64,000 bases of DNA from Viola odorata (lineage: Eukaryota; Streptophyta; Magnoliopsida; Malpighiales; Violaceae): assembly GCA_963691705.1 (NCBI GenBank), contig OY829542.1, positions 18,710,579 through 18,774,578 of the forward strand. The letters run 5' to 3'. The position numbers and the translations under genes are program-made. Positions 40,463 through 52,042 of this stretch are shown piece after piece. Position 1 is the first letter of the stretch. Every line of letters begins with the position of its first letter. Under the pieces are notes generated by a model, which saw only the letters and a list, made by a program, of their open reading frames with translations, was not told the DNA's origin and did no database searches.

Positions 40463-42330
40463 TGACTCGCCGTCGAAACGGGTCAAAAATAATATAATTC
40501 CTGAGGCCTAGATGCACAAACTAATTTGTGTAAAATAGTAACAGGGTCGAACCACAAAGATTGAGAGAACTGAAATCAAGCCCTGGATTATATGACAGAG
40601 GGAGAAATGCATAGAATCACGATAACAGGGGGGGGGGGGGGGGTTAACAGGTTAATCAAGTCAACCAAGAGAGTGATAAGAGCTAACAATTCTAACTATT
40701 GAAAGCAATAATCGAGGTTTCGATAAGCAAATAATAATAATAAAGATAAGAGGCAGAATGAAACGCAAAGTAAATAATTAGATTAATAAGCAAAGATTAT
40801 AAATCAAGGACAAGTGAACTTAGTAAAGGGCTCTCTTAGGTTGCGTCGACGACTCGATTGTCATCGGCGCAAAGATTTTCCGTTCTAACGTTACAGACGT
40901 GCTATAGGGGTAATGTTTTCACGTAGACCCTCTGCTTTCTTTCGTAAGGAGCCACCCCCCATTTTCACTGTTAATATGGTGGCCTATATCCTTTGATATC
41001 CTCTCAGCCACCTATCTTGTCATCAAAAGACAACCTTTTTCACTTTGGCTTGTCACTAGCACAAAGCGGACAGAATATCAGAGCATCGATAATGAACAAG
41101 AAAGACACATCTGGGGATCGATGCCTCGACTTGTCATGATCACGGCAGGACCCTAACCAGCTGCATGCCCTAGACGAATAAACCCAGATCTACCAGAGAA
41201 CACTAATCTAGTTGTTTACACCTACCCAACAGTATCACGCTAGCTATCACTGCAGAGTCATGATAATAATCACAAAAGGGAAGATTGAAAGATGATCAAG
41301 CCTCAAATCACCCTAAGCAAAAATAGAATTAAAATGACAAGCAACCAGATATAACAAGGAGAACATGTTAAGAGCAATTAGGCCTCGAATCTACCCAAGC
41401 AACCCTCAATGCACCTTTACCAAGAACGTGGGTTTTAGCCACCCATGTTAAGAGATAAACAAATTAAAGATGAAAGTAACATAATAAAAGATAAAGGAAG
41501 GATAAAGGATAAACCTTGATTAATGATGCTTGTTACAAAGCTTGGAGTCGGCAGCTATGGAGAGAAGAGGGAGGAACAAGTCCCAAAACTAATAAACCTA
41601 AAGGAGAGCTGCTGAAATTAATCTAAGAGTAAAATGTCTAAAATGTGATGTTCAAACCCTAGCACATAAGGGTGTATATATACCCCAACCACCCACTAAG
41701 GGACAAAATTCCAGCTAAGAGAAGTACAACACAAGGAGTGCATGCTCCTGCAAGTGGGATGTCCCAAAATGGCAAAAAAGGCAAAGTGGTTGGAAAATTG
41801 CGCAGAGCTCTCTGAAGTATGTCGGGAGGGGGACGTGTCGGCCTTGGAGTGGAGTCACATGGATTTGACACTTGCACTTGTCGAGGGCTCGATGATATTT
41901 TCCACGGCGAGGCCTCGATGACATTGTCGAGGGCAGGAGATCAACATCTTTGGGAACATTCTAGAACGTTCTGGAATGTTCTGGAATATTCTAGAATATT
42001 CTAGAATCTTCTGGAATCTTCTGGAATACATCAGAGGGGAGACGTGGGATCCTTGGAGTGAAGACACGTGGAATTAGTGCTCTTCGTCCATCGAGGGCTC
42101 GACGAAGGGCTAAACGGCGAGGCCTCGATTGAGAAATTGGTGTCTTGGTCTCAATGCTAGTCATGAAGCCTGAGCTCTGCTGAAATTTCCCAGAAAGCAT
42201 GTCTTTTCTCACATTTCTCCTTCTTGGCCTTGATCTGTGATAAAGATGGAAATACGAGCAAATTAGTAGTATCAAGGCCTAAATCAAGGTAAGAATGGAA
42301 GGAAAAACATGCATAACATACACGCTATCA
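40463..42330 (-). repeat. element B LTR, left copy (1,868 bp)
   Basis: Edges are TGACTCGCCG and GCTATCA on the plus strand. ATCTC flanks both sides (40458-40462 and 42331-42335), so taken alone this copy looks like a solo LTR. It contains a poly-G run at 40628-40643, a TATA box TATATATA at 41675-41682, and a heat-shock-element array. Confidence 0.9.
41959..42026. promoter_or_regulatory. seven tandem perfect heat-shock elements in the element B left LTR
   Basis: Seven 10-bp units of NTTCTRGAAN: TTCTAGAA, TTCTGGAA, TTCTGGAA, TTCTAGAA, TTCTAGAA, TTCTGGAA, TTCTGGAA. This gives 14 alternating TTC/GAA blocks at exact 5-bp spacing, the heat-shock factor consensus. The array lies about 280 bp upstream of the minus-strand TATA box. 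An ACACGTGG box is nearby at 42064-42071. Confidence 0.85.
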
Positions 42331-42911
42331 ATCTCGAAAGGTAAAAACCAATCGGGGGCACGAATGATAAGAGCTGAAATAAGCCTGCTCTTGAGAGTGT
42401 CTAAGGCAACTTGACAACTCTCATCAAACTTAAAAGCAACATCTTTTTGGAGTAGACGACACATGGGCTGAGCGATTTTTGAGAAATCCTTGATGAACCT
42501 TCTATAAAAGTCGGCATGCCCTAGAAAAGACCGCACGTCGCGAACGCTGGTGGGGTAGGGTAAAGACTCAATTACTTCAATCCTGGCCTTGTCCACTTCA
42601 ATTCCCTTGCTAAAGACGATATAGCCCAGAACGAGACCTCGATCGACCATGAAGTGGCATTTCTCAAATTTCAAGACGAGATTGGTCTCGATGCATCGCT
42701 CCAAATACGTTTTTAATTTACACATGCACTCCGAAAAAGAGTTACCATAAACCGTGAAGTCATCCATGAAGACGTCGATACCATCTTCAACCAATTCGGA
42801 AAAGATGCTCATCATATAACGTTGAAAGGTGGCGGGGGCATTACAGAGGCCGAAGGGCATACGTCTGTAGGCGAAGGTGTCATAAGGGCACGTGAAAGTA
42901 GTCTTTTCTTG
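42331..42911 (-). pseudogene. duplicated RT fragment of element A type
   Basis: Encodes the RT stretch from EKTTFTCPYDTFAYRRMPFG through VFMDDFTVYGNSF to the FLPFEID site next to the LTR. It is nearly identical to 49725-50305 of element A. The match stops abruptly after TCTTTTCTTGG on the plus strand; beyond it comes element B 3' region sequence. Palm motifs are present but the fragment has neither N-terminus nor RNase H, so it is inert. Confidence 0.85.
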
Positions 42912-44521
42912 GTAGAACTTTTTCACATCAGGCCTAGCCACGAGCAATCCTCACTAGATATGTGTTTACGCTCTCACTCGCAAAGCAAGCTATAGTGTTT
43001 AGTCACTCAATAAAGCAGATAACATAACACAAAATAAAGTTTGCATATCAGTCCGAGTACATTAGTACATATGCTTGGGCAATCTAGCAATCGTAAAGGA
43101 ACTTTGCATCATGAAAAAGAGAGGAAGAGAAAAGGCGATGGATGGGTTTAGAGAAAGGAAGAAGAGATATGATAAAAGAGAAAATAAAAGGAAAAAGGGG
43201 AAGAAATAAAAGAGAGAGAAGAAAGATAACCAACTGGTTTGAGGGATTCCTTGGCCGGAAAACGGAGAGGCGGTGAGTAAGCACTTGCTGGAGAGGGCGC
43301 GACAGTGAAGGCTTGATGATAATTTCTGCATTCTTCAGTGGGGGAGGTCTTGATCTGCGTTCTGTGTTGAGGGCTCGATACTTGTGACATTGGCTGCTTC
43401 TGTGTCTGGTTTGCTTTTATTTTTGATTCTTTTGAATATATATTTTTTTTATTTTTTAAATTTTTTTTTTATCAAAGCAAACACAGACCTTGAAAATTTG
43501 GCTCTCCTTTTTAAACTTCAGGGGCTGCAGCTGGGAACCTTTTGCCTCTTTCTTGTTTTGAGTGATCAGCGTCGAGGGCTTGATTGCTTTGACTTTTGCT
43601 CAACATCGAGGGCTCGATATTTTTGACTTTGCTTCCCCACACTTATGTTTTGCTGTGGAGAGGAAGCAGTCTTGCTTTACTAGTTTACCCTCGATCTTGA
43701 TCTGTCTGCAGTTGCTCTGGTCTGCCCTTGATCTTTATCTTTCCCCACTTGATTTTTCTACGACTAGCCCTTGCTATTCTTGTGAAAAGTGCTACTCACC
43801 TGCCAAGGAAAGATCAAGAAAATGACTCAAATGGTTAGAAGAGAAAACAGAGAGTATCGAGGTCATGATGGAGAAAAAAGAAGGGAAGAAAAAGGAAAGA
43901 AAGAAAGAGAAAATAAAATGATGCAAAGGCTTTTGTCATATTGCTGCTTTCCCAAGTCTAATGGTGCCTATACCCAGGGATATCATGCAAACCTAGCAAG
44001 TGCCTAGCTATGCATTCACTCATGAAAAAGATATGGCATGGAGGCTCAATATGCTCACAAGGTGCTAAATGTGACTACTAGTGTCCAGGCCTCGATGTAG
44101 ACATAAGGGGCAACAGGTAGAGAGCATAAAAATTGGTCTAATCATGCAAAATCAGTGCTCAAGTCATGTGCTCATGCAAATGGGGTTTCAAAACAGGGCA
44201 GCGAGGTCATGCAAAAACCTAGGAAAAACTGAGTGTAAAAATCCGCAATTTTTTCACAAAACAAGCAAACATGCAACAAGCGAAAAATAAAACATGCAGT
44301 CAAGCAATAATAAAATAACAAATGCAAACATAAATCCCTCCCCACACTTAGGCAACGCATTGCCCTCAATGCGAAGAAGGGACTCACACATGGGCAAACG
44401 AGAGGAAACATAAAAACCAAAAAGGAAAAGAAAAGAGTTCACTAGGAAAAGGAAAGAAATGTAGGTTGCCTCCCACGAAGGGCCTTAGTTAACGTCGAGG
44501 CCTCGACGTTGGATACTCAAA
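42912..44521 (-). other. element B 3' non-coding region
   Basis: No gene. It is colinear with the element A 3' region (20202-21103 plus 34075-34800). Features include purine stretches at 43110-43230 and a T-rich run near 43440-43472. Confidence 0.75.
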
Positions 44522-46084
44522 TTACTTTGGGTCTGGTGGCTCTGCCATGAGGGGGTGGAAACCTTCACGGAACAACTCCAATCTATGGTCTTGCACTTTG
44601 GAAACGAGGCCCGTGTCCATATTCTTGATTGCAACTACCCTATGATCATAAATCTTTGTGACAAGGTAAGGGCCGGTCAATCGATGCTTCAACTTTCTGC
44701 AAAAGAGCCTAAGCCGAGATTTGTAGAGTAAAACATGTTGTCTAGTAGCAAAGGTCTTAGGAGAGAGCAACTTATCGTGACGGGGCATCTTGCCCTTGAT
44801 CGTGTCACTGGCAGGACGTGGAGCTGGATAGGCATGGGGCGTCTTACCCTCGCTGGTCAAAGCTGTGTCGATATCAGTTGGGGCGAGGGTTGGTGTCATG
44901 GCTTTGGGGACATCAGGAGTGGGTACAAAAGCTCCCGGGGCTAGTTGAGGAGCGCATAGGGCTGGTAAGAGTGTCGTGACCTCGACGGTCGTCCATCCAA
45001 GGGCCTCGCGATATCCTTTGAGTGTGGAAATTAGCTCACGCTCTGGAGCAAGATTGAGCTTGTTAGAGATGATCACCGGGAGTGTGTCATGCTCGCCATG
45101 GGAGGCATACTTGAGGTGCTAGGGCAAGCTCTTCAACTCCAACTTAGGGGATTGCAAAAAAGAAGGGGCAGGCGCTGAATTAGTAGTAGGGAGATCAGGG
45201 GGCTTGGATGGGTGTACCACAGCTTCTGCTAGTGTATTAGTAGTGATGTTCCCGTCGAGGGCACGATGTGCAAAGTTGCCAGCGTTAAGATCGGAGACTT
45301 GTGTAACAATAGGGTCAATAACATCAACAATTGAGTGCTCTGAAGTCACAAGTGTCAAAGTGAAGGTGTCCAGCATGGTGGGTGGAATACTCCTGTCAAG
45401 GGCAAGCGGTAGAGAATCATCAGCAGCAAGTGTAGAAACTTTCTCAACAATAGGATCAATGATATCAACCAAATTGACACTAGAGAACTCAATAGGGTTA
45501 TGCATAGCGTTAGGCATATTGAACTTGATGGTCTCGCCGTCGAACTCAAGAGTAATGGAGGCGTCATGGACATCGATCTTGGCACTTGTTGTCTTAAGGA
45601 ATGGTCTGCCTAGGAGCATGTCCGAGGCCTTGACAGAATTCCCATTCTCCATGTCAATCACAAAGAAATCGGCTGGGTAGATGAAATCACCAACTTGGAC
45701 CTTGACGTCCTCAATGACCCCCTTGGGATGGATGGCAGATTTGTCAGCTAGTTGGATCGAGGTCTCGGTAGGCTTGAGGGATCCAAGGCCTAGTCTGTTG
45801 TATATCGTCAAGGGCATGACGTTGGTACCTGCACCTGAATCACACATAGCTCTACCAATATTATTAGTGCTAATTTTGCAGGGGAGGGTGAACATACCTT
45901 TGTCTTTGAACTTGGGTGGTTGCTTTCGCTGGATCGAGGCCGAGACGTTCGCACCTACACAAATCTTGTTCAAACCTATCATATTACATTTGTTAGCACA
46001 CCAAGTTTTCAAAAATTTAGCATACCGAGGAACATTTTTAATAGCATGCAACAAAGGAATATTGACTTGGACTTTGCTGAACAT
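44522..46084 (-). pseudogene. element B protease fused by deletion to the integrase C-terminus
   Basis: 46084-45119 encodes 321 residues with the retropepsin-like core (MCDSGAGTNVMPLTIYNRLG; catalytic D in DSGAG) and LLGRPFLKTTSAKIDV. After one stop, 45076-44522 in the same frame starts with the pol linker (ELISTLKGYREALGWTTVEV) and passes through a Pro/Thr-rich stretch into an integrase C-terminal segment (VLLYKSRLRLFCRKLKHRLTG, then FREGFHPL). RT, RNase H and the integrase catalytic core, about 3 kb in element A, are absent. The protease could still process Gag if expressed, but reverse transcription would need a helper element. Confidence 0.8.
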
Positions 46085-46171
46085 GTCAAAAATCTCACGA
46101 TCCTCACTTTCCTTCTTGGTCTTGACCAGCCTTTGAGGGAATGGTGGTTCAAGGATCTTGTAGATATACTC

Positions 46172-47820
46172 CTAGGTAAACTCAGGTGGATTTTTATCAT
46201 TACGTGGGGATATTCCTCTAGGAGAACGGATGCGATCTTCCATGCATTTCAGGATCTTGGGTTCCTTTGTCTTGGGCTGGAGTTCAGATTCGGGGGGGTG
46301 TTCGACGTCGAGGCCTAGATGCTCTGGGGAGGATTTTTCGACGTCGAGGCCTCGATGCTCTTGAGGGGGTAAGACATAGCCACTGCGAAGAGTCATAGCA
46401 CACACACTGTGCTTTGGGTTGGCCTCAGTCTGCCCAGAAAATGTACCTTGATTTTTCAACTCTTTCATTTCAGCCATCAAGACTACCATTTGCTTCTCTA
46501 GATCTGCTACCTTCTTGTTGGCTGCTTCTTCACTTGGTGAAATGGGATCAGGGGCTATGAAGGTTTGTCCCTGTGGTGGCTGGTATTGGTACTGATTGTT
46601 GTGGTAGCTAGGCATATGCATGAAGTTCTACATGTTGAAGGGAGGAGGGTGATTGCCATAGGGGTTTTGTTGCTGTTGTTGAGGCCCCGACGATTGAGGG
46701 TTGTTTGGCCAATTCAGATTGGGTTGCTTCCAATTTTGGTTATAGTTTTGGCCGTATGGAGCCTGGTTGTAGTTACCCACGGCATTGACTTGGATTTCAT
46801 CTGGAATAAATGGGCAAGCATCAGGGGCAGATCCGAGAATTGACAGACCTAGCAGGCTTTCATTTGGACAGGCTGAATCAAGGCCATGCTCTGTAATATG
46901 CTCATGATAATGGCTAATTGATTTTCCATAGTTGCTGAGCAGGCGTCTTGATTGCTGTTGGTGATCATGGGCATGACATTTTTCTCCATAAGTTCAATGG
47001 TGGCTTTGGCAGCGCCTGGGGTGAGAGCACAGAGAGAGCCATGTGTGGCGGCATTCAGCAGGGCCTTGTCATGGGCTCGCAGACCTTCACAAAAATATTG
47101 GATCAAGGCATGCTCAGTGAGGTTGTGAGAAAGGCATAACACTTGCAACTTCTTGAAGCGCTCATAATATTGATCGAGGTTCTCCGATTCCTTCTGAAGG
47201 ATCAAGACCAACTGCTTGCGAGAAGGGTAATACTTATCCGTGAAGGCTTTGGACATTTCTGCCCATGAGTGAATGGATTTAGGAGTGAGGTCGTAGAACC
47301 AATCGAGGGCATCATCCTTAAGGGACCACATGAATGCACGGAGCTTAGCTTACTCTATAGTGACGTTTGTGGGTTTCATGGCCTCGCAAATATTGTGCAA
47401 CTGTTGTAGGTGTCGATGAGAATTTTCCTTGGCCATACCACGGAAAAGAGGGAGATGGTGTATGACTGCTGATTTGAGCGTCCAGTCATAGGCAACAGTG
47501 GGCCAATCAATGCAGGTGCTCGGTGTTTCAGGGGCAGCATTGAGATCGTCAATGGTTTGGAGGTTTGGTGGAGGATCGGGACCTGGAGGAGGAGGAGGAT
47601 GAGGAGGTGGGACTTCCATATTGTGTAGAACTGGGTTGTCGAGGTCCTGATGAAAGAGAGTACCGTGATTATCCGGGTTAGATAGATGACTGTCGAGGGC
47701 AGGACGTGAGACTTCCCCATGACTGGTGGATGGTCCTTTGGCCTGTCTTTGAAGTCCTCTTTCCGTCCTAGTAAGCTCGTGATCGAGGGGTAGTAGGTCT
47801 GGTGCAGATCTCCTTGTCAT
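46172..47820 (-). pseudogene. element B gag
   Basis: ATG at 47820 (MTRRSAPDLLPLDHELTRTE). The frame runs to 46849 with one stop near 47350, then shifts frame and continues 46621-46172. The Retrotrans_gag core includes WSLKDDALDWFYDLTPKSIH, MSKAFTDKYYPSRKQL and ALIQYFCEGLRAHDKALLNA. Downstream are Gln/Pro-rich repeats and a Glu/Lys coiled coil (KKVADLEKQMVVLMAEMKEL). Gag would build the particle. One stop and one frameshift separate it from an intact ORF, so it is better preserved than the gag of element A. Confidence 0.8.
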
Positions 47821-47850
47821 GCAACCAAAAGAGAAAAATCAGTTTCGTCA

Positions 47851-47876
47851 CAATCCCCGGCAACGGCGCCAAAATT
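47851..47876 (-). other. element B primer-binding site
   Basis: Minus-strand TTTTGGCGCCGTTGCCGGGG directly follows the 5' LTR; this is the standard Athila primer site. Confidence 0.85.
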
Positions 47877-49724
47877 TGACTCACCGTCGAAACGAGTCAA
47901 AAATAATATAATTCCTGAGGCTTAGATGCACAAACTAATTTGTGTAAAGCAGTAACAGGGTCGAATCACAGAGATTGAGAGAGCTGAAATCAAGCCCTCG
48001 ATTGTATGGCAGAGGGAGAAATGCACAGAATCACGATAACAGGGGGGGTTTAACAGGTTAATCAAGTCAACCAAGAGAGTGATAAGAGCTAACAATTCTA
48101 ACTACTAAAAGCAATAATCGAGGTCTCGATAAGCAAATAATAATAATAAAGATCAGAGGCAGAATGAAACGCAAAGTAAATAATTAGATTAATAAGCAAA
48201 GATTATAAATCAAAGAGAAGTGAACTTAGTAAAGGGCTCTCTTGGGTTGCGTCGAGGGCTCGATTGTCACCGGCACAAAGATTTTCCGTTCTAACGTTAC
48301 AGACGTGCTATAAGGGTCATGTTTTCACGTAGACCCTCTGCTTTCTTTCGTAAGGAGCCACCCCTCGTTTTCACTGTTAATAAGGTGGCCTCGATCCTTT
48401 GATATCCTCTCAGCCACCTATCTTGTCATCAAAAGACAACCTTTTTCACTTTGGCTTGTCACTAGCACAAAGCAGACAGAATATCAGAACATCGATAAAG
48501 AACAAGAAAGACACATCTAGGGATCGATGCCTCGACTTGTCAGGATCACGACATGACCCTAACCAGCTGCATGCCCTAGACGAATGAACCCAGATCTACC
48601 CGAGAACACTAATCTAGTTGTTTACACCTACCCAACAGTCTCACGCTAGCTATCACTGCAGAGTCACGACAATAATCACAAAGGGAAGATTGAAAGATGA
48701 TCAAGCCTCGAATCACCCTAAGAAAAAATAGAATTAAAATGACAAGCAACCAGATATAACAAGGAGAACATGTTAAGAGCAATTAGGCCTCGAATCTACC
48801 CAAGCAACCCTCGATGCACCTTTACCAAGAACATGGGTTTTAGCCATTCATGTTAAGAGATAAACAAATAGAAGATGAAAGTAACATAATAAAAGATAAA
48901 GGAAGGGTAAAGGATAAAACTTGATTAATGATGCTTGTTACAAAGCTTGAGCCGGCGGCTATGGAGAGAAGAGGGAGGAACAAGTCCCAAAACTAATAAA
49001 CCTAAAGGAGAGCTGCTGAAATTAATCTAAGAGTAAAATGTCTAAAATGTGATGTTCAAACCCTAGCACATAAGGGGGTATATATACCCCAACCACCCAC
49101 TAAGGGACAAAATTCCAGCTAAGAGAAGTACAACACAAGGAGTGCATGCTCCTGCAAGTGGGATGTCCCAAAATGGCAAAAAAGGCAAAGTGGTTGGAAA
49201 ATTGCGCAGAGCTCTTTGAAGTATGTCGGGAGGGGGACGTGTCGGCCTTGGAGTGGAGCCACGTGGATTTGGCACTTGCACTTGTCGAGGGCTCGATGAT
49301 ATTTTCCACGGCGAGGCCTCGATGACATTGTCGAGGGCAGGAGATCAGCATCTTTGGGAACATTCTAGAACGTTCTGGAATGTTCTGGAATATTCTAGAA
49401 TCTTCTAGAATCTTCTGGAATACATCAAAGGGGATACGTGGGAGCCTTGGAGTGAAGACACGTGGAATTAACGCTCTTCGTCCATCGAGGGCTCGACGAA
49501 GGGCTAAACGGCGAGGCCTCGATTGAGAAATTGGTGTTTTGGTCTCGATGCTAGTCTTGAAGCTTGAGCTCTGCTGAAATTTCCCAGAAAGTATGTCTTT
49601 TCGCACATTTCTCCTTCTTGGCCTTGATCTGTGATAAACATGGAAACACAAGCGAATTAGTAGTATCAAGGCCTAAATCAAGCTAAGAATGGAAGGAAAA
49701 ACATGCATAAAATATACACTATCA
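47877..49724 (-). repeat. element B 5' LTR, right copy (1,848 bp)
   Basis: Edges are TGACTCACCG and CACTATCA. Its outer flank ATCTC at 49725 lies within the RT of element A. TATA box TATATATA is at 49079-49086. The poly-G run is only 7 nt here, against 16 nt in the partner. Confidence 0.9.
49259..49465. promoter_or_regulatory. heat-shock-element array and G-boxes in the element B right LTR
   Basis: Six contiguous NTTCTRGAAN units at 49363-49420. CCACGTGG is at 49259-49266 and ACACGTGG at 49458-49465. In the left LTR the first box reads TCACATGG, i.e. both CpG-type positions have decayed, while ACACGTGG is kept. Confidence 0.8.
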
Positions 49725-51202
49725 ATCTCGAAAGGTAAAAAGCAATCGGGGGCACGAATGATAAGAGCTGAAATAAGCTTGCTCTTGAGAGTGTCTAAGG
49801 CAACTTGACAACTCTCATCAAACTCAAAAGCAACACCTTTTTGGAGTAGAAGACACATGGGCTGAGCGATTTTTGAGAAATCCTTGATGAATCTTCTATA
49901 AAAGTCGGCATGCCCTAGAAAAGACCGCACGTCGTGAACGCTGGTGGGGTAGGGTAAGGACTCAATTACTTCAATCTTGGCCTTGTCCACTTCAATTCCC
50001 TTGCTAAAGACGATATGGCCCCGAACGAGACCTCGATCGACTATGAAGTGGCATTTCTCAAAGTTCAAGACGAGATTGGTCTCGATGCATCGCTCCAAAT
50101 ACGTTTTCAATTTACACATGCACTCCGAAAAGGAGTTACCATAAACCGTGAAGTCGTCCATGAAGACCTCGATACCATCTTCAACCAATTCGGAAAAGAT
50201 GCCCATCATACAACGTTGAAAGGTGGCAGGCGCATTACAGAGGCCGAAGGGCATACGTCTGTAGGCGAAGGTGTCGTAAGGGCACGTGAAAGTAGTCTTT
50301 TCTTGGTCTTCGGGGGCAACCGGGATTTGATGGAAACCTGAGTATCCATCTAGGCAGCAGTAGTGAGTCTTGCCCGCGAGACGCTCCAATATCTGGTCTA
50401 TGAAAGTAAGAGAGAAATGGTCCTTTCTGGTAGCAACATTCAAACAACGATAATCAATGCAAACTCGCCACCCATTCTGAATCCTGGTGGGAATAGATTC
50501 ACCGTCTTGCCCAATAGTAATGGTGATACCCATTTTCTTGGGCATGATTTGTATCGGGCTAACCCATGGGCTATCCGAGATGGGGTAGATAACGGTCGCA
50601 TCTAGCAACTTCAACACCTCTTTTTTCACCCCCTCCGTCATAGGTGGATTCAATCTGTATTGTGGCTGGCGTATTGTCTTACTGGCGTCTTCCAAATGAA
50701 TTCGGTGTGTACATAAGGCTGGCGACAAGCCCTTGATGTCGGCGATAGTCCAGCCTATGGCTTGTCTAAATTCTTTCAACAAGGAAATCAACTCAACCTC
50801 TTCAGAAGCGTTGAGTTTGCTAGAGATGATGACGGAAAGAGAGTCATTGATGCCGAGATAAACATATTTGAGGTGCGAGGGCAATGGTTTCAGTTCGAGG
50901 GCAGGAGCCTGCTCAAGAGACGGAGACAACTTAACATGGTCTGAACAGATGGGGGATACGACCGGAGGGTCATATGGGACAATGGCGCACTCGTATAGGG
51001 TTGTGATAACAGAATGTAGCTCAGGAGGAGTGACAAGTTTTGAGGCCAAGACATCTAATAGAGGTGGCGTGAGACTCCTGTCAAGGGAAAATTGCAAAGG
51101 ATCAGTAGAATCTAACTCAGCAATTGTATCATCAAAGGAGTCAATCAGATCAACATAATTAAGACTAGAAAATTCAGAAGGATATCGCATGGACTCCAGC
51201 AT
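49725..51202 (-). pseudogene. element A protease-RT linker and reverse transcriptase, cut by element B
   Basis: The 51202 frame is open for about 490 residues until it enters the element B LTR. It contains the pol linker (ELISLLKEFRQAIGWTIADI), the RT fingers (RVCIDYRCLNVATRKDHFSL), LDGYSGFHQIPVAPEDQEKT, RRMPFGLCNAPATFQRCMMG and the catalytic FMDD box (EVFMDDFTVYGNSF). FMDD with this surrounding sequence is typical of Athila. The ORF breaks at FLPFEID; RNase H resumes at 40457. RT would copy element RNA into cDNA; here it lacks its connected RNase H and is inactive. Confidence 0.9.
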
Positions 51203-51257
51203 GTTGAACTTGATGATCTCCCTATCAAATTCGAGGGAGATGGTGGCCTCGTGGACG

Positions 51258-51791
51258 TCAATCTTGGCTCTGGCAGTGGCTAGAAACGGTCATCCTAGAA
51301 GTACATCTGAAGACTTGGTTGACATAGAAGTCTACTGGAAATAGAAATTCACCCACTTGGACCATAACGTCTTTGATAATACCCTTGAGGTAAATAATAA
51401 AATGATCGGCAAGTTGGATAACAAGTCTGGTGGTTTTCAGAGGTTCGAGCCCAAGACTGTTGTAGATGGTCAAGGGCATGACATTTATGCCTGCTCCCAA
51501 ATCACACATGGCTTTACCAATATCGACGGTGCCAATCTTTCAGAGAATAATGAACATCCCTTGATCCTTGCACTTGGGAGGAATCTTCCGCTGGATATGG
51601 GCAAAAACATTAATCCCCACGCTTATCTTGTTGACGTCGGCTACTTTGCACTTGTTTGTGCATAGTTGTTTCAAGAACTTGGCATATCTAGGCACATTCT
51701 TGACTGCTTGCAGGAGTGGGATGTTGACAATCACCTTGCTAAACATATCAAAGATCTCGCGATCCTCTATTTCCTTCTTCGATTTGATTAG
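51258..51791 (-). pseudogene. element A protease remnant
   Basis: Two open pieces, 51746-51540 and 51509-51258, encode the Athila protease region. The active-site motif reads MCDLGAGINVMPLTIYNSLG, where the usual D-S-G is D-L-G, so the catalytic loop is altered. The homologous element B segment has DSGAG. Frames are disrupted before RT. Confidence 0.75.
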
Positions 51792-52042
51792 CCTTTGAGG
51801 GAAATGAGGCTCGAGAATCTTATGAATGTATTCTTGGGTAAACTCAGGCGGATTCGTTCCTCCATGACTTCTGTGAATTTGGGCACTTTCAGACTTTTCG
51901 CCTTGGGCCGAAGTTCAGATTCTGGTGAATTTTCAATGTCGAGGGCAGTATGTGGTGGAGGAATCAAGTTCGTGCCACTTCGAAGAGTTATAGCACAAAT
52001 GTTGTGCTTTGGATTGGTTTCTGTCTGTGGTGAGAATCTCCC

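Larger units (their letters stand above)
40463..49724 (-). mobile_element. element B: Athila-type retrotransposon derivative inserted in the RT of element A
   Basis: Bounded by LTRs 47877-49724 (5') and 40463-42330 (3') in minus orientation, with ATCTC at 40458-40462 and 49725-49729 as TSD. The coding part has gag, protease and an integrase C-terminus only; RT, RNase H and the integrase core are missing. Between the 3' non-coding region and the 3' LTR lies a copy of element A RT sequence (42331-42911), so the block has been rearranged since insertion. Confidence 0.85.
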
